Assembly: GCA_965228425.1 (NCBI GenBank)
Contig: OZ245815.1
Span: forward strand, 3,038,001 to 3,102,000
DNA length: 64,000 nucleotides
Source: JAJFJD01 sp965228425
Lineage (GTDB): Bacteria; Pseudomonadota; Alphaproteobacteria; UBA8366
Direction of reading: 5' to 3'
Shown: piece after piece, positions 45,801 through 54,709 of the stretch
Layout: every line of letters starts with the position of its first letter
How positions within the stretch are numbered: the first letter of the stretch is position 1
The notes under the pieces: generated by a model
Seen by the model: the letters and a program-made list of their open reading frames with translations, nothing else
What the model was told of the DNA's origin: nothing
The model's database searches: none
Translations under genes and position numbers: made by a program

Positions 45801-46367
45801 CAATCCGGGCACATCAAGGAAGTTGGCGTCGAGCTGTATCAGCAACTCCTGGAAGAGGCGATCACCAAGCTGCGCGACGGCGAAACCGAAGAGATCATGG
45901 AGGAGGGCTGGTCGCCGCAGATTTCCGTCGGATCTTCCGTGCTGATCCCGGATACGTATGTCTCGGATCTTTCCGTCCGGCTCGGCCTCTACCGGCGTCT
46001 CTCGGTGCTGTCCACAAGGGACGATATCGACGGCTTGGCCGCCGAGATGATTGACCGCTTCGGGCCGCTTCCGGATGAGGTGAAGAACCTCATGGAAATC
46101 ATGGAGATCAAACAGTTCTGCAAGACCGCCGGCATCGAAAAAATTGACGCCGGCTATAAAGGCGCGGTGCTGTCCTTCCGCAACAATGAGTTCGCAAACC
46201 CCGAAGGGTTGATCGGGTTCATTCAGAAGGAGGCTGGCCGGGTTCGTCTTCGTCCGGATCACAGTCTCCTGTGCATGCGCCGATGGGACCGGCAGCAGGA
46301 GCGCTTGGACGGCGTCCGTGACCTCGTGAGCACGTTGGCGCGAATCGCGACGGCAGCGACCTCTTAA
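42807..46367 (+). CDS. mfd: Transcription-repair coupling factor Mfd
   Basis: A 1186-residue Mfd of normal length. It removes stalled RNA polymerase at DNA lesions and recruits UvrA. The N-terminal UvrB-homology part includes GGIVDVFPPG, and the RNA polymerase-interacting domain NAGDIVVHVDNGIGRYEGL is followed by the motor with VCGDVGFGKTEVALRAAF, DEEQHFGV, TATPIPRTLQ and QLRGRIGRSKTRAY. A C-terminal TRCF domain is present. The ATG with GGTGAG upstream overlaps sdhE by 73 bases, suggesting coupled translation. Confidence 0.97.
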   Translation: MADVSEKFPDAADNGLHAEETDLLSTLWHALPASGKGTICGVPEGYDACLLAAGLRAHNKPIIHICRDDARMARMAESLAFFDPSVRVFDLPAWDCLPYDRVSPNPELAARRLETIAYLADKPVGPYVVLTTVSAALQLMPPQDAFRGVAIAGRPGSQMPQEKLLSFFSHNGYRRAGTVREPGEYALRGGIVDVFPPGEESPLRLDFFGDELESVRRFDAMTQRTLGEEQEVKLIPVSEVILDDESIVDFRNRYRTMFGVPATNDAVYESVSAGQRHPGVEHWLPLFWDGLESLFDYLPDAVLSFDHRTDEAVAARMDLITDYYEARREMLPSTQRDAAAEATPVYHPVPPETLFLSDEQWRTVVAERRAVEFSPFDAPEDMDGVVNAGGRPPPDFSIARTNPDLNPFDTAKALIDKETARPVVITAHSEGSRDRLAAMLSERGASTPVLIDSWRDVDTHESGKTLLGILDIDHGFTAPNRIVVSEQDILGERLIRAARKRRQAEHFITEVSSLNAGDIVVHVDNGIGRYEGLETLEVSGAPHDCLRVLYAGDDRLYVPVENIDVLSRYGAEDTAMQLDRLGATAWQARKARVKERIREIADQLLKVAAERTMKDGEEMLPQSAEFEEFCARFSFSETEDQQQAIDDVVADLGSGRSMDRLVCGDVGFGKTEVALRAAFVAAMTGTQVALVVPTTLLAAQHYKTFTERFGGLPIRIEQLSRLVPSGKAAAVREELSAGMVNIVIGTQSLLAKSIKFDNLGLLIVDEEQHFGVAQKERLKQLKANVHVLTLTATPIPRTLQMALAGVREMSIIATPPVDRLAVRTFVLPYDPVMIREAIRRESYRGGQTFYVCPRVADLSRVHDRLKELVPEAKVGIAHGQMPTAELETVMTRFGDAEYDILLSTNIIEAGLDIPRANTMIVHRADRFGLAQLYQLRGRIGRSKTRAYAYLTLPPGQKITETASKRLAVMQSLDTLGAGFTLASHDLDIRGAGNLLGDEQSGHIKEVGVELYQQLLEEAITKLRDGETEEIMEEGWSPQISVGSSVLIPDTYVSDLSVRLGLYRRLSVLSTRDDIDGLAAEMIDRFGPLPDEVKNLMEIMEIKQFCKTAGIEKIDAGYKGAVLSFRNNEFANPEGLIGFIQKEAGRVRLRPDHSLLCMRRWDRQQERLDGVRDLVSTLARIATAATS

Positions 46368-46372
46368 AGGCG

Positions 46373-47017
46373 TTAGAGCGCGGCCTGACGCGCTTCCTCC
46401 TGAACCATGTCGAACAGCGAGAAGAAGGCTTCGGGTTCCTGTGCGCCGGAGAGGGCGTACCGGCCGTTCACGATGAAACACGGCACCCCTTCGATGCCGA
46501 TCTGGCGAGCATGCATGTCCTCGTTACGGACAGACTCTTTATCCTCGACGGACGAAAGGTAGCGATCGACCAGGCCGACCTCCAAGCCGACATCCTCGCC
46601 GATTTCGAGCAAGACCTGCCGTTCGCCGATATCCAATCCGCGCATGAAATAGGCGCTGAATAAATGCTCCGCAACGGCATCTTGACGGTCATGCAAGCCG
46701 GCAAACCGAATCAAACGGTGCGCGTCGATCGTATTCGGGGTCACCGTGATCGCATCGAAACGGAAGGCGAGACCTTCCATCGCCCCGACCTGCCCGATAT
46801 GGCGATAAAGCCGGTCGGCCTCGGTCGCGCTGCCGAACTTCGTCGTCAGATACGCGTCGCGGTCCATGCCGGCAGCGGGCATCGCCGGATTGAGTTGAAA
46901 GGCACGCCAGTTGATGGAGGCGGGGATGGACGGACGGGCGGCGAGGGCCCGTTCGAGGCGGCGCTTGCCAATAAAGCACCACGGACAGATTGGATCGGAA
47001 AAAACGTCAATTTGCAT
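46373..47017 (-). CDS. DsbA-family oxidoreductase (FrnE-like)
   Basis: A 214-residue protein with a thioredoxin fold and an inserted helical part, starting at the ATG at 47017 with AAGG upstream. The active-site motif is Cys11-Pro-Trp-Cys14 (ICPWCFIGKRRL), and the cis-Pro region is IEGVPCFIVNGRYALSGAQ. There is no signal peptide, so it probably acts in the cytoplasm, unlike periplasmic DsbA. Relatives include FrnE and 2-hydroxychromene-2-carboxylate isomerases. It is convergent with mfd, five bases apart. Confidence 0.88.
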   Translation of the reverse strand: MQIDVFSDPICPWCFIGKRRLERALAARPSIPASINWRAFQLNPAMPAAGMDRDAYLTTKFGSATEADRLYRHIGQVGAMEGLAFRFDAITVTPNTIDAHRLIRFAGLHDRQDAVAEHLFSAYFMRGLDIGERQVLLEIGEDVGLEVGLVDRYLSSVEDKESVRNEDMHARQIGIEGVPCFIVNGRYALSGAQEPEAFFSLFDMVQEEARQAAL

Positions 47018-47061
47018 GCCCATTACCTTCGATTGCGCCAGCCAGGGCGGCATCGGAGAGC

Positions 47062-47547
47062 TTAGGCCATAATTTTTTGGACCGCTATCTCCAGTCCCTT
47101 GGCGATCTCGCGGCCGACCGGACCGCCGTCGCCGTTGATCTTATGTGTCATCACCGCTTTCAAGGCGTCGATATGGACACCGATTACCAGCAGTTCCTTG
47201 TCGCTCGAACCATTAAGGTTTTCTGTAAACGTGCAAAGCGACGAGCCTATCCGGGTGAGCAAGGGATAATCAAAGGTCGCACCCTGTCCGCGCAGGTCAT
47301 GCACGACCATGAAGATGTTGCGGACGATATCCGGCCGCTGGTCGGGATTCGCAGTTGCCTCCTTCAGCAACGCGTCCAACTTTCCGATTTCGTCGAGCGC
47401 TAAATCGGTGAACTGATCGCTGAGACGTTTGACCGCCGCGTCGGCGCGGGCCAGCATCTTGTCGCTGATATCGCCGCCACCCGATACGCGTTCGGAAATC
47501 TGATGCGGCGGTTGAACAAACCGGACCTGTGGATTATTCGGCGTCAT
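47062..47547 (-). CDS. Hpt-like helical protein
   Basis: A 161-residue all-helical protein from the ATG at 47547. His83 in VVHDLRGQGATFDYPLLTRI resembles the HxLKGxxxxxG phosphorelay motif of Hpt domains. No receiver or kinase gene is adjacent. A role as a phosphotransfer or chemotaxis-type partner is suggested only by that segment. It stands alone in the same direction as the DsbA-family gene. Confidence 0.6.
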   Translation of the reverse strand: MTPNNPQVRFVQPPHQISERVSGGGDISDKMLARADAAVKRLSDQFTDLALDEIGKLDALLKEATANPDQRPDIVRNIFMVVHDLRGQGATFDYPLLTRIGSSLCTFTENLNGSSDKELLVIGVHIDALKAVMTHKINGDGGPVGREIAKGLEIAVQKIMA

Positions 47548-47998
47548 TCCAGAATCCCCATCCCATAAAACTAGCCTGTGCAACGCGGTTATAGCGCCCC
47601 GACGGGGCGGAAGTCATATTTTGCACTCATCGTCTAAGCGAACATCCCGTCAGGCCCTTGTAATTTTAGGCTGTTTGGATGGTCGCAGTGCCTCAACTCC
47701 GGATTAATCCGCACCTTCGAACCAACCGGAAAGACGATGCCAGATTACATTACACACAAGCGGCGTTAATAATTTATCAATTCTGAAGACAATCAATTCC
47801 CTGATATTGCCGCATTATTTATTTTTGAGCGAGGTTCGCGGGTGATTGCGTTGGTGCAGAGCGTGGCTGTTAGCCGAGTCGCATCGGCGCCGTCCGGTAA
47901 CCGTATTCCCCTCTCAGCTTGACGTATCGCACCTCGCGAAGAACGATGTGACGGAAGACCGGGACAACCGGCCCAACCCACCAAGGAGGACACCCTCG
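47548..47998. other. Divergent intergenic region
   Basis: About 450 bases between the Hpt-like and acyl-CoA synthetase genes. It includes an A+T-rich patch at 47760-47830 that likely holds promoters. No RNA gene or repeat was recognised. Confidence 0.5.
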
Positions 47999-49627
47999 GT
48001 GCCGTCGCCATTTGATACCCACCTCGACCAGGTCGACGCAAACTACCAGCCCCTGACGCCGCTGACATTCCTTCGCCGTTCCGCCGCGGTTTTTCCGGAC
48101 AAGACGGCGGTTATCCACGGTGATTGGCGATGCAACTACAGGGACTTCTATGCACGGGCACGGCGGCTCGCTTCCGCGCTGAAACAGCATGGAATCGGCA
48201 AAGGCGATACCGTGTCGGTGATGGCCGCCAACATTCCGCCGCTGTTGGAAGCGCATTATGGAATCCCGATGATCGGCGGCGTTCTCAATGCGTTGAATAC
48301 GCGGCTCGACCCAGCGGCGATCGCCTTCATCCTGGAACACGCAAACACACAGATACTTTTCACCGACAAAGGGTATTCCGATGTGATGAAGGAGGCGTTA
48401 TCTCTGACCAAGGCGACGCCGACCGTGATCGACATCGACGATCCGTTGGCGGAGTCCGGCGAACTGTTAGGCAGCGAAGACTACGAAGCCTTCATCGCCG
48501 CGGGCGACCCGGAGTTCGAGTGGCGATACCCGGCCGACGAATGGGAAGCGCTGGCGCTCAACTACACATCCGGCACGACCGGGAATCCGAAGGGGGTCGT
48601 GTTTCATCACCGGGGCGCTTATCTCAACGCGATCGGAAATGTTCTCAGCAACGGTTACCGGCACGATACGACCTACCTCTGGACGCTGCCGATGTTCCAT
48701 TGCAATGGTTGGACTCATACCTGGGGGCTGTCGGTCGTCGGCGGCACGCATGTTTGTTTGCGCCAGGTCGATCCCGGGTTGATCTTCGAGCTGATCGAGC
48801 GGCACAGCGTAACCCATATGAGCGGTGCGCCCATCGTCCTCAACATGCTGATCCACGCTCCGGACTCCGCGAAACGGACGTTCTCCCACGGCATCGTGGA
48901 TATCGCTACCGGCGGCGCGGCGCCGCCGAGCGCGGTTATTGCCGGGATGGAGGCGATGGGCTTCAAGGTGAAGCACCTCTACGGGCTCACCGAATCCTAT
49001 GGTCCCTCGACCGAATGCGTCTGGCAGGACGATTGGGACGCTCTCAGCTTCGACGAGCAGGTCGGCAAGGTCGCGCGGCAGGGGGTTAACGTGGTGACCT
49101 TGCACGAACAACGCGTGGTCAACCCGGATACGCTGGAAGACGTGCCGGCGGACGCCGAAACCGTGGGCGAAATCGTCCTTCGCGGCAACACGATCATGAA
49201 GGGCTATCTCAATAACGCGGCGGCGACACAACAAGCGTTCGCGGGCGGGTGGTTCCACACCGGCGATCTCGCGGTGCTGCATCCCGACGGTTATGCGGAG
49301 ATTAAGGACCGGGCGAAGGACATCATCATCTCCGGCGGCGAAAACATCTCCAGTCTCGAAGTCGAAGAGGTATTGTTCCGGCATCCGGACATCATGGAGG
49401 CGGCGGTGGTCGCCATGCCGCACGAGAAATGGGGCGAGACGCCCTGCGCCTTCGTGACGACCGTTTCCCATGGCGCGGATTTGTCCGCCGCCGACGTGAT
49501 CGCGTATTGTCGCGACAATCTGGCGCACTACAAATGCCCGACGAAGATCGTCTTCGGCGATCTGCCGAAGACCTCGACCGGAAAAATCCAGAAATTCGTC
49601 CTGCGCGACCGCGCAAAGGAGAGTTGA
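47999..49627 (+). CDS. Acyl-CoA synthetase (AMP-forming)
   Basis: A 542-residue ANL enzyme. GTG at 47999 is chosen because AAGGAGGA lies eight bases before it; the in-frame upstream part is non-conserved. The P-loop TSGTTGNPKGVVFHHRGAYL, the A5-type motif LYGLTESYGPS and the hinge-type GDLAVLHPDGYAEIKDRAKD are clear, and the C-terminal lysine is in KTSTGKIQKF. It resembles medium/long-chain and DmdB-like enzymes. It begins an operon with an SDR, a NIPSNAP protein and an acyl-CoA dehydrogenase. Confidence 0.93.
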   Translation: MPSPFDTHLDQVDANYQPLTPLTFLRRSAAVFPDKTAVIHGDWRCNYRDFYARARRLASALKQHGIGKGDTVSVMAANIPPLLEAHYGIPMIGGVLNALNTRLDPAAIAFILEHANTQILFTDKGYSDVMKEALSLTKATPTVIDIDDPLAESGELLGSEDYEAFIAAGDPEFEWRYPADEWEALALNYTSGTTGNPKGVVFHHRGAYLNAIGNVLSNGYRHDTTYLWTLPMFHCNGWTHTWGLSVVGGTHVCLRQVDPGLIFELIERHSVTHMSGAPIVLNMLIHAPDSAKRTFSHGIVDIATGGAAPPSAVIAGMEAMGFKVKHLYGLTESYGPSTECVWQDDWDALSFDEQVGKVARQGVNVVTLHEQRVVNPDTLEDVPADAETVGEIVLRGNTIMKGYLNNAAATQQAFAGGWFHTGDLAVLHPDGYAEIKDRAKDIIISGGENISSLEVEEVLFRHPDIMEAAVVAMPHEKWGETPCAFVTTVSHGADLSAADVIAYCRDNLAHYKCPTKIVFGDLPKTSTGKIQKFVLRDRAKES

Positions 49628-50392
49628 ATGACTGAAGGGTCTCTGGCCGGCCGCACCGCGCTGGTCACCGGCGCGTCGAGCGGCCTCGGCCGTCATTTCG
49701 CGACCGTCCTGGCCCAAAATGGGGCAAAGGTCGCGATCGCCGCGCGGCGTATGGAACACCTGGAGGCGTTGGCCGGAGAGATCGGGAAGACAGGCGGCCA
49801 CGCCCTGCCGATCGCCCTCGATGTCGCCGATCCCGAGGCGATCCAGGCCGCCGTGGAAAAGACCGAGCAAGACCTCGGACCGATCGGCATCCTGATCAAC
49901 AACTCCGGAATTGCGCCTTCCGAAAGCGCGCTGGATGTCGACGAGAAGCTCTGGGATCAGGTGATGGACGTCAACCTGAAAGGCGCCTGGATCATGGCGC
50001 AGGAAACCGCGCGGCGCATGATCGAAGCGGGGCAGGGCGGCAGCATCATCAACATCGCCTCGGTTCTGTCGCTTCGCGTGCAGAAAGGGACCGCGCCGTA
50101 TGCCATCTCAAAGGCCGGGTTGCTTCAGATGACCAAGGCGCTCGCGCTCGAATGGGCGCGCTTCGACATCCGGGTCAACGCGATCGCGCCCGGCTACTTC
50201 GAGACCGATATCAGCCGCGCCTTCCTTCAAAGCGACGCGGGACAACGCATGGCCAAGTCGATCCCGCAACGCCGTTTCGGCGAGCCGGAGGACCTGGACG
50301 GCGCATTGATGTTCCTGGCGGGCGATGGTTCGAAATACGTCACGGGCGTACTGATCCCCGTCGACGGCGGTCACAACATGGTGCTCGCCTGA
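49628..50392 (+). CDS. SDR-family oxidoreductase
   Basis: A 254-residue classical SDR. TGASSGLGRHF at residues 14-24, NNSGIA, SIINIASV and the active-site YAISK are all present, so the Ser-Tyr-Lys triad is intact. The start follows the synthetase stop directly. A 3-hydroxyacyl-CoA or related dehydrogenase role in the operon is inferred from position only. Confidence 0.92.
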   Translation: MTEGSLAGRTALVTGASSGLGRHFATVLAQNGAKVAIAARRMEHLEALAGEIGKTGGHALPIALDVADPEAIQAAVEKTEQDLGPIGILINNSGIAPSESALDVDEKLWDQVMDVNLKGAWIMAQETARRMIEAGQGGSIINIASVLSLRVQKGTAPYAISKAGLLQMTKALALEWARFDIRVNAIAPGYFETDISRAFLQSDAGQRMAKSIPQRRFGEPEDLDGALMFLAGDGSKYVTGVLIPVDGGHNMVLA

Positions 50393-50421
50393 CGGCGGCG
50401 CCCTAGCGAAAGGATACTCAA

Positions 50422-50751
50422 ATGTTCGTAGAAAAGCGCGTCTATACGGTGAAACCCGGTGGCGTTCCCGTTTACATGAAGATTTACGAGGAATTCGGCT
50501 ACGCGACCCAAAGCAAGCACCTCGGCCAGCCGGTCGGCTGGTATTTTTCCGAGGTCGGCGGACTCAACCAGATCACGCATATGTGGCAGTACGAGGATTT
50601 GAACGACCGCGCCGCCCGCCGGGCCGCGATGCAGGCCGACCCCGATTGGCATACGTATCTCGGCAAGATCAAGGAAGCGGATATCCTGCTCGCGCAAGAG
50701 AACGAACTTCTCGTGCCCGCACCCTGGTCGCCGGAACTCCGAGACGCCTGA
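50422..50751 (+). CDS. NIPSNAP-family protein
   Basis: A 109-residue single NIPSNAP domain with KRVYTVKPGGVPVYMK, LNQITHMWQYEDL and a final ENELLVPAPW. It is similar to the two-domain protein at 14242. It lies between the SDR and the acyl-CoA dehydrogenase in one operon, which suggests a role in the same route. Biochemical function is not known for the family. Confidence 0.87.
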   Translation: MFVEKRVYTVKPGGVPVYMKIYEEFGYATQSKHLGQPVGWYFSEVGGLNQITHMWQYEDLNDRAARRAAMQADPDWHTYLGKIKEADILLAQENELLVPAPWSPELRDA

Positions 50752-50752
50752 T

Positions 50753-51949
50753 ATGGATTTCACGCTCAGCCCGCATGTCGAAGAGACGCGACAGCGCATC
50801 CGCCGATTCGTCGACGAGCATATCCTGCCGGTCGAATCCGACCCGGCGAATTTCGACGACCATGAAAACATCGCACCAGAACCGCTGGAGAAGCTGAAGG
50901 CCGCGGCGAAGGCGGAGGGTTTGTGGTCACTGTCGCTGCCCGAGGAGTGGGGCGGCCTCGGCTTCAGCATGACGGAGATCGCGCCCTGTTATGAAGAGAT
51001 GAACCGCTCCATCTTCGGACCTGTCTGTTTCAACGCATCGGCCCCCGACGACGGCAACATGCGCGTCCTCAGCCAAGTCGCGCGCGAAGACCAGAAAGAG
51101 AAATGGCTGCGGCCAATCGCGGATGGCTCGATCCGGTCGTCCTTCATCATGACCGAACCGCATCCCGGGTCCGGCTCCGATCCGTCGATGATGCTGACCG
51201 AAGCGAAAAAAGACGGCGACAAGTGGATCGTCAACGGCACCAAATGGTTCATCACCGGGGCCGGCGTCGCCGAGCACTTCATCCTGATGGCGCGGACGTC
51301 CGACGATGCCCGGCGCGGATTGACGGCTTTCATGTTCCACAAAGACACGCCCGGTTGGCGCATCAAGCGGCGTATCCCGATCATGGGCCCGGAGGAACAC
51401 GGCGGTCATTGCGAGTTGGTGTTCGAAGACATGGAAATCCCCGACGAGGACCGCCTGATGGAGGTTGGCGACGGATTGAAACTCACCCAAATTCGGCTCG
51501 GGCCAGCGCGGCTGACCCATTGCATGCGTTGGCTCGGCCTCGCCAAGCGCTCGATGGAAATCGCCACCGAATATGTCTCCAAGCGGGAGAGTTTCGGCGT
51601 GAAGCTGGCCGACCGCGAAAGCGTGCAATGGTTGCTCGGCGAGGCGGCGATGGAAATCCAGGTCGGGCGCATGCTGACGATGAACGCAGCATGGCAGCTG
51701 GACCGGGGCGATTACGCCCGCAAGGAAATCTCCATGGCCAAGATCCAAGTCGCCGACACGCTGCATAAGGCGGTGGATACGGCGATCCAGCTCAACGGCG
51801 CGCGCGGGTATTCGAAGGATACCGTGCTTGAATGGATCTACCGCTATGCCCGCCAGGCGCGGCTCGTCGACGGCGCGTCCGAGGTGCACAAAATGGTCCT
51901 CGCGCGCAACCTTATGGCCGAAGGCAACGATTTCTGGCGGTGGGGCTAA
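50753..51949 (+). CDS. Acyl-CoA dehydrogenase
   Basis: A 398-residue flavoprotein of the acyl-CoA dehydrogenase fold. FIMTEPHPGSGSD and WFITGAGVAEHF are the FAD/substrate segments, and the C-terminal helical part includes ESFGVKLADRESVQWLL and YARQARLVDGASEVHKMV. Its length and pattern fit ACAD10/11-like bacterial enzymes. It follows the NIPSNAP gene by one base and ends the operon. The acyl chain is unknown. Confidence 0.93.
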   Translation: MDFTLSPHVEETRQRIRRFVDEHILPVESDPANFDDHENIAPEPLEKLKAAAKAEGLWSLSLPEEWGGLGFSMTEIAPCYEEMNRSIFGPVCFNASAPDDGNMRVLSQVAREDQKEKWLRPIADGSIRSSFIMTEPHPGSGSDPSMMLTEAKKDGDKWIVNGTKWFITGAGVAEHFILMARTSDDARRGLTAFMFHKDTPGWRIKRRIPIMGPEEHGGHCELVFEDMEIPDEDRLMEVGDGLKLTQIRLGPARLTHCMRWLGLAKRSMEIATEYVSKRESFGVKLADRESVQWLLGEAAMEIQVGRMLTMNAAWQLDRGDYARKEISMAKIQVADTLHKAVDTAIQLNGARGYSKDTVLEWIYRYARQARLVDGASEVHKMVLARNLMAEGNDFWRWG

Positions 51950-51961
51950 CGGCGGCCGCGG

Positions 51962-52486
51962 CTATAGATTGGCGGCGTGATCGGCGTACCACTCCTCGCT
52001 CGGCCCAAATCCGGGAAGGTCGCGGATGTGCGCTTCTGTCGCCGCAATCAGGTCCTCGTCGGAGAGACTGTAGTCGACCTCGAAGCGCAGCGGCTGCTCC
52101 ACATGCCACGGCGTCCGGGTGAAGATTTCGAGGCGGTTGTTCTCCGGATCGCGGAAGTAGATCGACCACGTGGTCCCGTGCGACACGGTTTCCACCGCCG
52201 TGCCGGGCAGCGGCGATAGAACTCCCAACATCTGCCGCACCTGGGCGAGACTATCCACCCTAAAAGCCAGATGATTGAATTCATCGCGCGGCTTACCGCC
52301 GCCCTGAAGCACCAATTGATGATGCTCGTCCGGGCTTCGGCTCATGAAGACCAGTTCGGATTTCTCGAATTTCCGGCGGTCGGTGACGACGAACCCGAGC
52401 GTCTCGGTATAGAACCGCTCCATCGTCGGCATGTCCTTCACCGGAACCGCGAAATGGCTCAGCGTCATGATAGGTCTGTCGGGCAT
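51962..52486 (-). CDS. VOC-family (glyoxalase/extradiol dioxygenase-like) protein
   Basis: A 174-residue protein with the vicinal oxygen chelate fold. It has LSHFAVPVKDMPTMERFY at the start and candidate metal ligands in SRSPDEHHQLVLQG and DPENNRLEIF. GGGAGG sits five bases ahead of the ATG. The family includes glyoxalases and dioxygenases, and the substrate is unknown. It is downstream of the Tct operon on the same strand, but an ordinary gap separates them. Confidence 0.85.
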   Translation of the reverse strand: MPDRPIMTLSHFAVPVKDMPTMERFYTETLGFVVTDRRKFEKSELVFMSRSPDEHHQLVLQGGGKPRDEFNHLAFRVDSLAQVRQMLGVLSPLPGTAVETVSHGTTWSIYFRDPENNRLEIFTRTPWHVEQPLRFEVDYSLSDEDLIAATEAHIRDLPGFGPSEEWYADHAANL

Positions 52487-52548
52487 GCCGGCCTCCCTTT
52501 ATCCGGTAGATACGGTACCCAAATACTATAGGGCGCCGGGCCGCAAAG

Positions 52549-54045
52549 TCAGCCCTTGGGAGGACCGCTGAAGAACCGATGGGCCCGTTTGCCGATGCTG
52601 AAGAATACCGTAAGCAAACCTATCGAAACCAGAACTGCCGATACCGGCTCGGCGAAAAAGCCGAGGAAGTTGTAGTCGAGCATCGTAAGCGCCTGCGACA
52701 TGCTGTTCTCGCCGATCTGGCCCAGGATCACGCCCATCACGATGGCCGGGACGGAATAATCGCTTCGCCGCAGAAAATAACCGGCAATGCCCGCGATGAA
52801 CATCGTGTAGACGTCGAACACGTTGCCGCGCAGCGCATAAGCGCCGATGGTCGAGAAGACCAGGATGCCGGGCGCCAGCATCGTGAAGGGAATGCGCAGC
52901 AGGTGAACGATCCCCTTCGATTCCACCATACCCAGGACGAGGATGGCCAAGCTGGCCCAAAACATCGACGCAAACAGGATCCAGACGAGATCATGCGCCT
53001 CGACCATGATCAGCGGCCCGACTTCCATGTCGTGAAGGTTGAACACGCCGATCATCATCGCGGTCAGTGCGCCGCCGGGCAGGCCCAAGGCCAACAGCGG
53101 GATCATCGCGGCCCCGGTGGCGGCATTGTTGGCGGTTTCCGGCGCGACGACGCCTTCCGGCTCGCCGGTACCGAATTTCTCCGGGGTCTTGGACCAGCGG
53201 ACCGCCTCGTTGTAGGACAGAAAGGCGGCAAGCGTCGCGCCCACGCCGGGCAGGATGCCGCTAAACCAGCCGATGACCGTGGAACGGACCACCGCCCATT
53301 TCATCGCCCAGAATTCCGCGAAAGACGGGTAACTGACCGAGAGCTTCGGCGCAGTATAGGTGCCGCGCACCATGCGCTGTCCTTGGATGAACACCTCGCT
53401 GACCGCGAACAGGCCGAGGATCAACGGGATGAACCCGACGCCGCCGCGGAGATACAGCGTGCCGAAATCGTAGCGTGGCGTCGCGCCGACAGGATCGCTG
53501 CCGATGGTGCCAATCATCAAACCGAGACCGAGCGATAGCCATCCTTTGGCGAGCGATTTCGAGCCGACGCCGGCGACGACCGTCAGTCCGAAAAAGATCA
53601 GCGCCGTGATCTCGACCGGACCGAATGTGGAGACCGCGAAATCCGCGATGGGTTCCGTGGCGATCATCATCAGGACCGCCGACAGAGTGCCGCCGATCGC
53701 CGAGCATGTCACCGCATAGCCGATCGCCTTGGACGGCTCGCCCCGGCGCGTCATCGGATACCCGTCGAAGGCCGTCGGCGCATTCTCGACCGACCCCGGA
53801 ATGTTGAACAGGATCGCCGTAATCGCGCCGCCATAGACCCCGGCGACATAGATCACACCATACAGCATGATGGCGTATTCGGCAGGAATCCAGGCGGTGA
53901 AGGGCAGCAGCACAGCCGCCAAGGTCAGTGCGTTCAGTCCCGGGATCGCACCGAAGACGAGGCCGCCGATCAGCCCGCCGATGAAGATTCCAACCCCGAT
54001 CGGATCGCTGAAGAGAAGGGCGGTGCCGGTAAGGAAATCCTGCAT
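52549..54045 (-). CDS. tctA: Tripartite tricarboxylate transporter, large membrane subunit TctA
   Basis: A 498-residue protein with about 12 hydrophobic segments. It shows the family stretch FGAIPGLNALTLAAVLLPFT near the N-terminus and GTGEPEGVVAPETANNAA (the conserved loop) mid-protein. It forms the permease with TctB and receives ligand from TctC, importing carboxylates. It is the last gene of the TctC-TctB-TctA operon. Substrate unknown. Confidence 0.95.
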   Translation of the reverse strand: MQDFLTGTALLFSDPIGVGIFIGGLIGGLVFGAIPGLNALTLAAVLLPFTAWIPAEYAIMLYGVIYVAGVYGGAITAILFNIPGSVENAPTAFDGYPMTRRGEPSKAIGYAVTCSAIGGTLSAVLMMIATEPIADFAVSTFGPVEITALIFFGLTVVAGVGSKSLAKGWLSLGLGLMIGTIGSDPVGATPRYDFGTLYLRGGVGFIPLILGLFAVSEVFIQGQRMVRGTYTAPKLSVSYPSFAEFWAMKWAVVRSTVIGWFSGILPGVGATLAAFLSYNEAVRWSKTPEKFGTGEPEGVVAPETANNAATGAAMIPLLALGLPGGALTAMMIGVFNLHDMEVGPLIMVEAHDLVWILFASMFWASLAILVLGMVESKGIVHLLRIPFTMLAPGILVFSTIGAYALRGNVFDVYTMFIAGIAGYFLRRSDYSVPAIVMGVILGQIGENSMSQALTMLDYNFLGFFAEPVSAVLVSIGLLTVFFSIGKRAHRFFSGPPKG

Positions 54046-54054
54046 TGCCGCCGC

Positions 54055-54609
54055 CTACTGAATAACGGCGAGAATTTCGCCGTTGAGGGCATGGAAGAAA
54101 CCCGCCCCCATCGGCAATGGCGTGAAGATCAGCTTGTAGAAGACGATCACAAGCATGGCGTAAAAGCCGAAGCCGAAAAGCAATAGCGTGCGCCAACGCG
54201 TCACGCCCATCAGCCATGTGAATGCGATCAAGAAAAAGGGCGTGACCAACAGAAAGCCCATCTTGTGCATCGCATAGACCCAAACGAGGGGCACGACAAA
54301 CACGCCTATGGTGCGCCAGGTCACCCCGGTCAAATCGTCGGGCGCCTCTTCGATGTATTCCGGCGTCTCCTGGGCCTCGTCACGGGCCGTTTGCGGCATG
54401 AAGCGGGACACCAGAAGGACGGCTGCCGCAATCGCCATCCCAACCAGAACAATCCGCGGCCAAAGCGCCGCACCCGGCGGGTAATGAGGCAAGGGTGCAT
54501 CGAAATCGAACGAAAGCCAAAAAACCACCAGGATCACACAGCCCCAGGCGACGGCCTCCCAGGTCACGCGATCACGCCAGCCGGCTGCCCGAACCGATTT
54601 TTGCGACAT
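54055..54609 (-). CDS. tctB: Tripartite tricarboxylate transporter, small membrane subunit TctB
   Basis: A 184-residue protein with four hydrophobic segments, the usual TctB size, and the motif-poor pattern of the family. It sits between TctC and TctA, nine bases from the latter. It helps the TctA permease with ligand uptake. Confidence 0.88.
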   Translation of the reverse strand: MSQKSVRAAGWRDRVTWEAVAWGCVILVVFWLSFDFDAPLPHYPPGAALWPRIVLVGMAIAAAVLLVSRFMPQTARDEAQETPEYIEEAPDDLTGVTWRTIGVFVVPLVWVYAMHKMGFLLVTPFFLIAFTWLMGVTRWRTLLLFGFGFYAMLVIVFYKLIFTPLPMGAGFFHALNGEILAVIQ

Positions 54610-54709
54610 TAGCCAGTTCTCCCCCCGAATGCAGGAACGGCAGCGCCGCGCCGATCCGCGAAAAAGCGCAGATCACGCGCGGCGCAGGTTCGCTAACAGA
54701 GTACGGCGA

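Noticed and set aside
48467..49870. Long minus-strand frame opposite the acyl-CoA synthetase
   Set aside because: It is antisense to a well-supported gene and shows no conserved motif.
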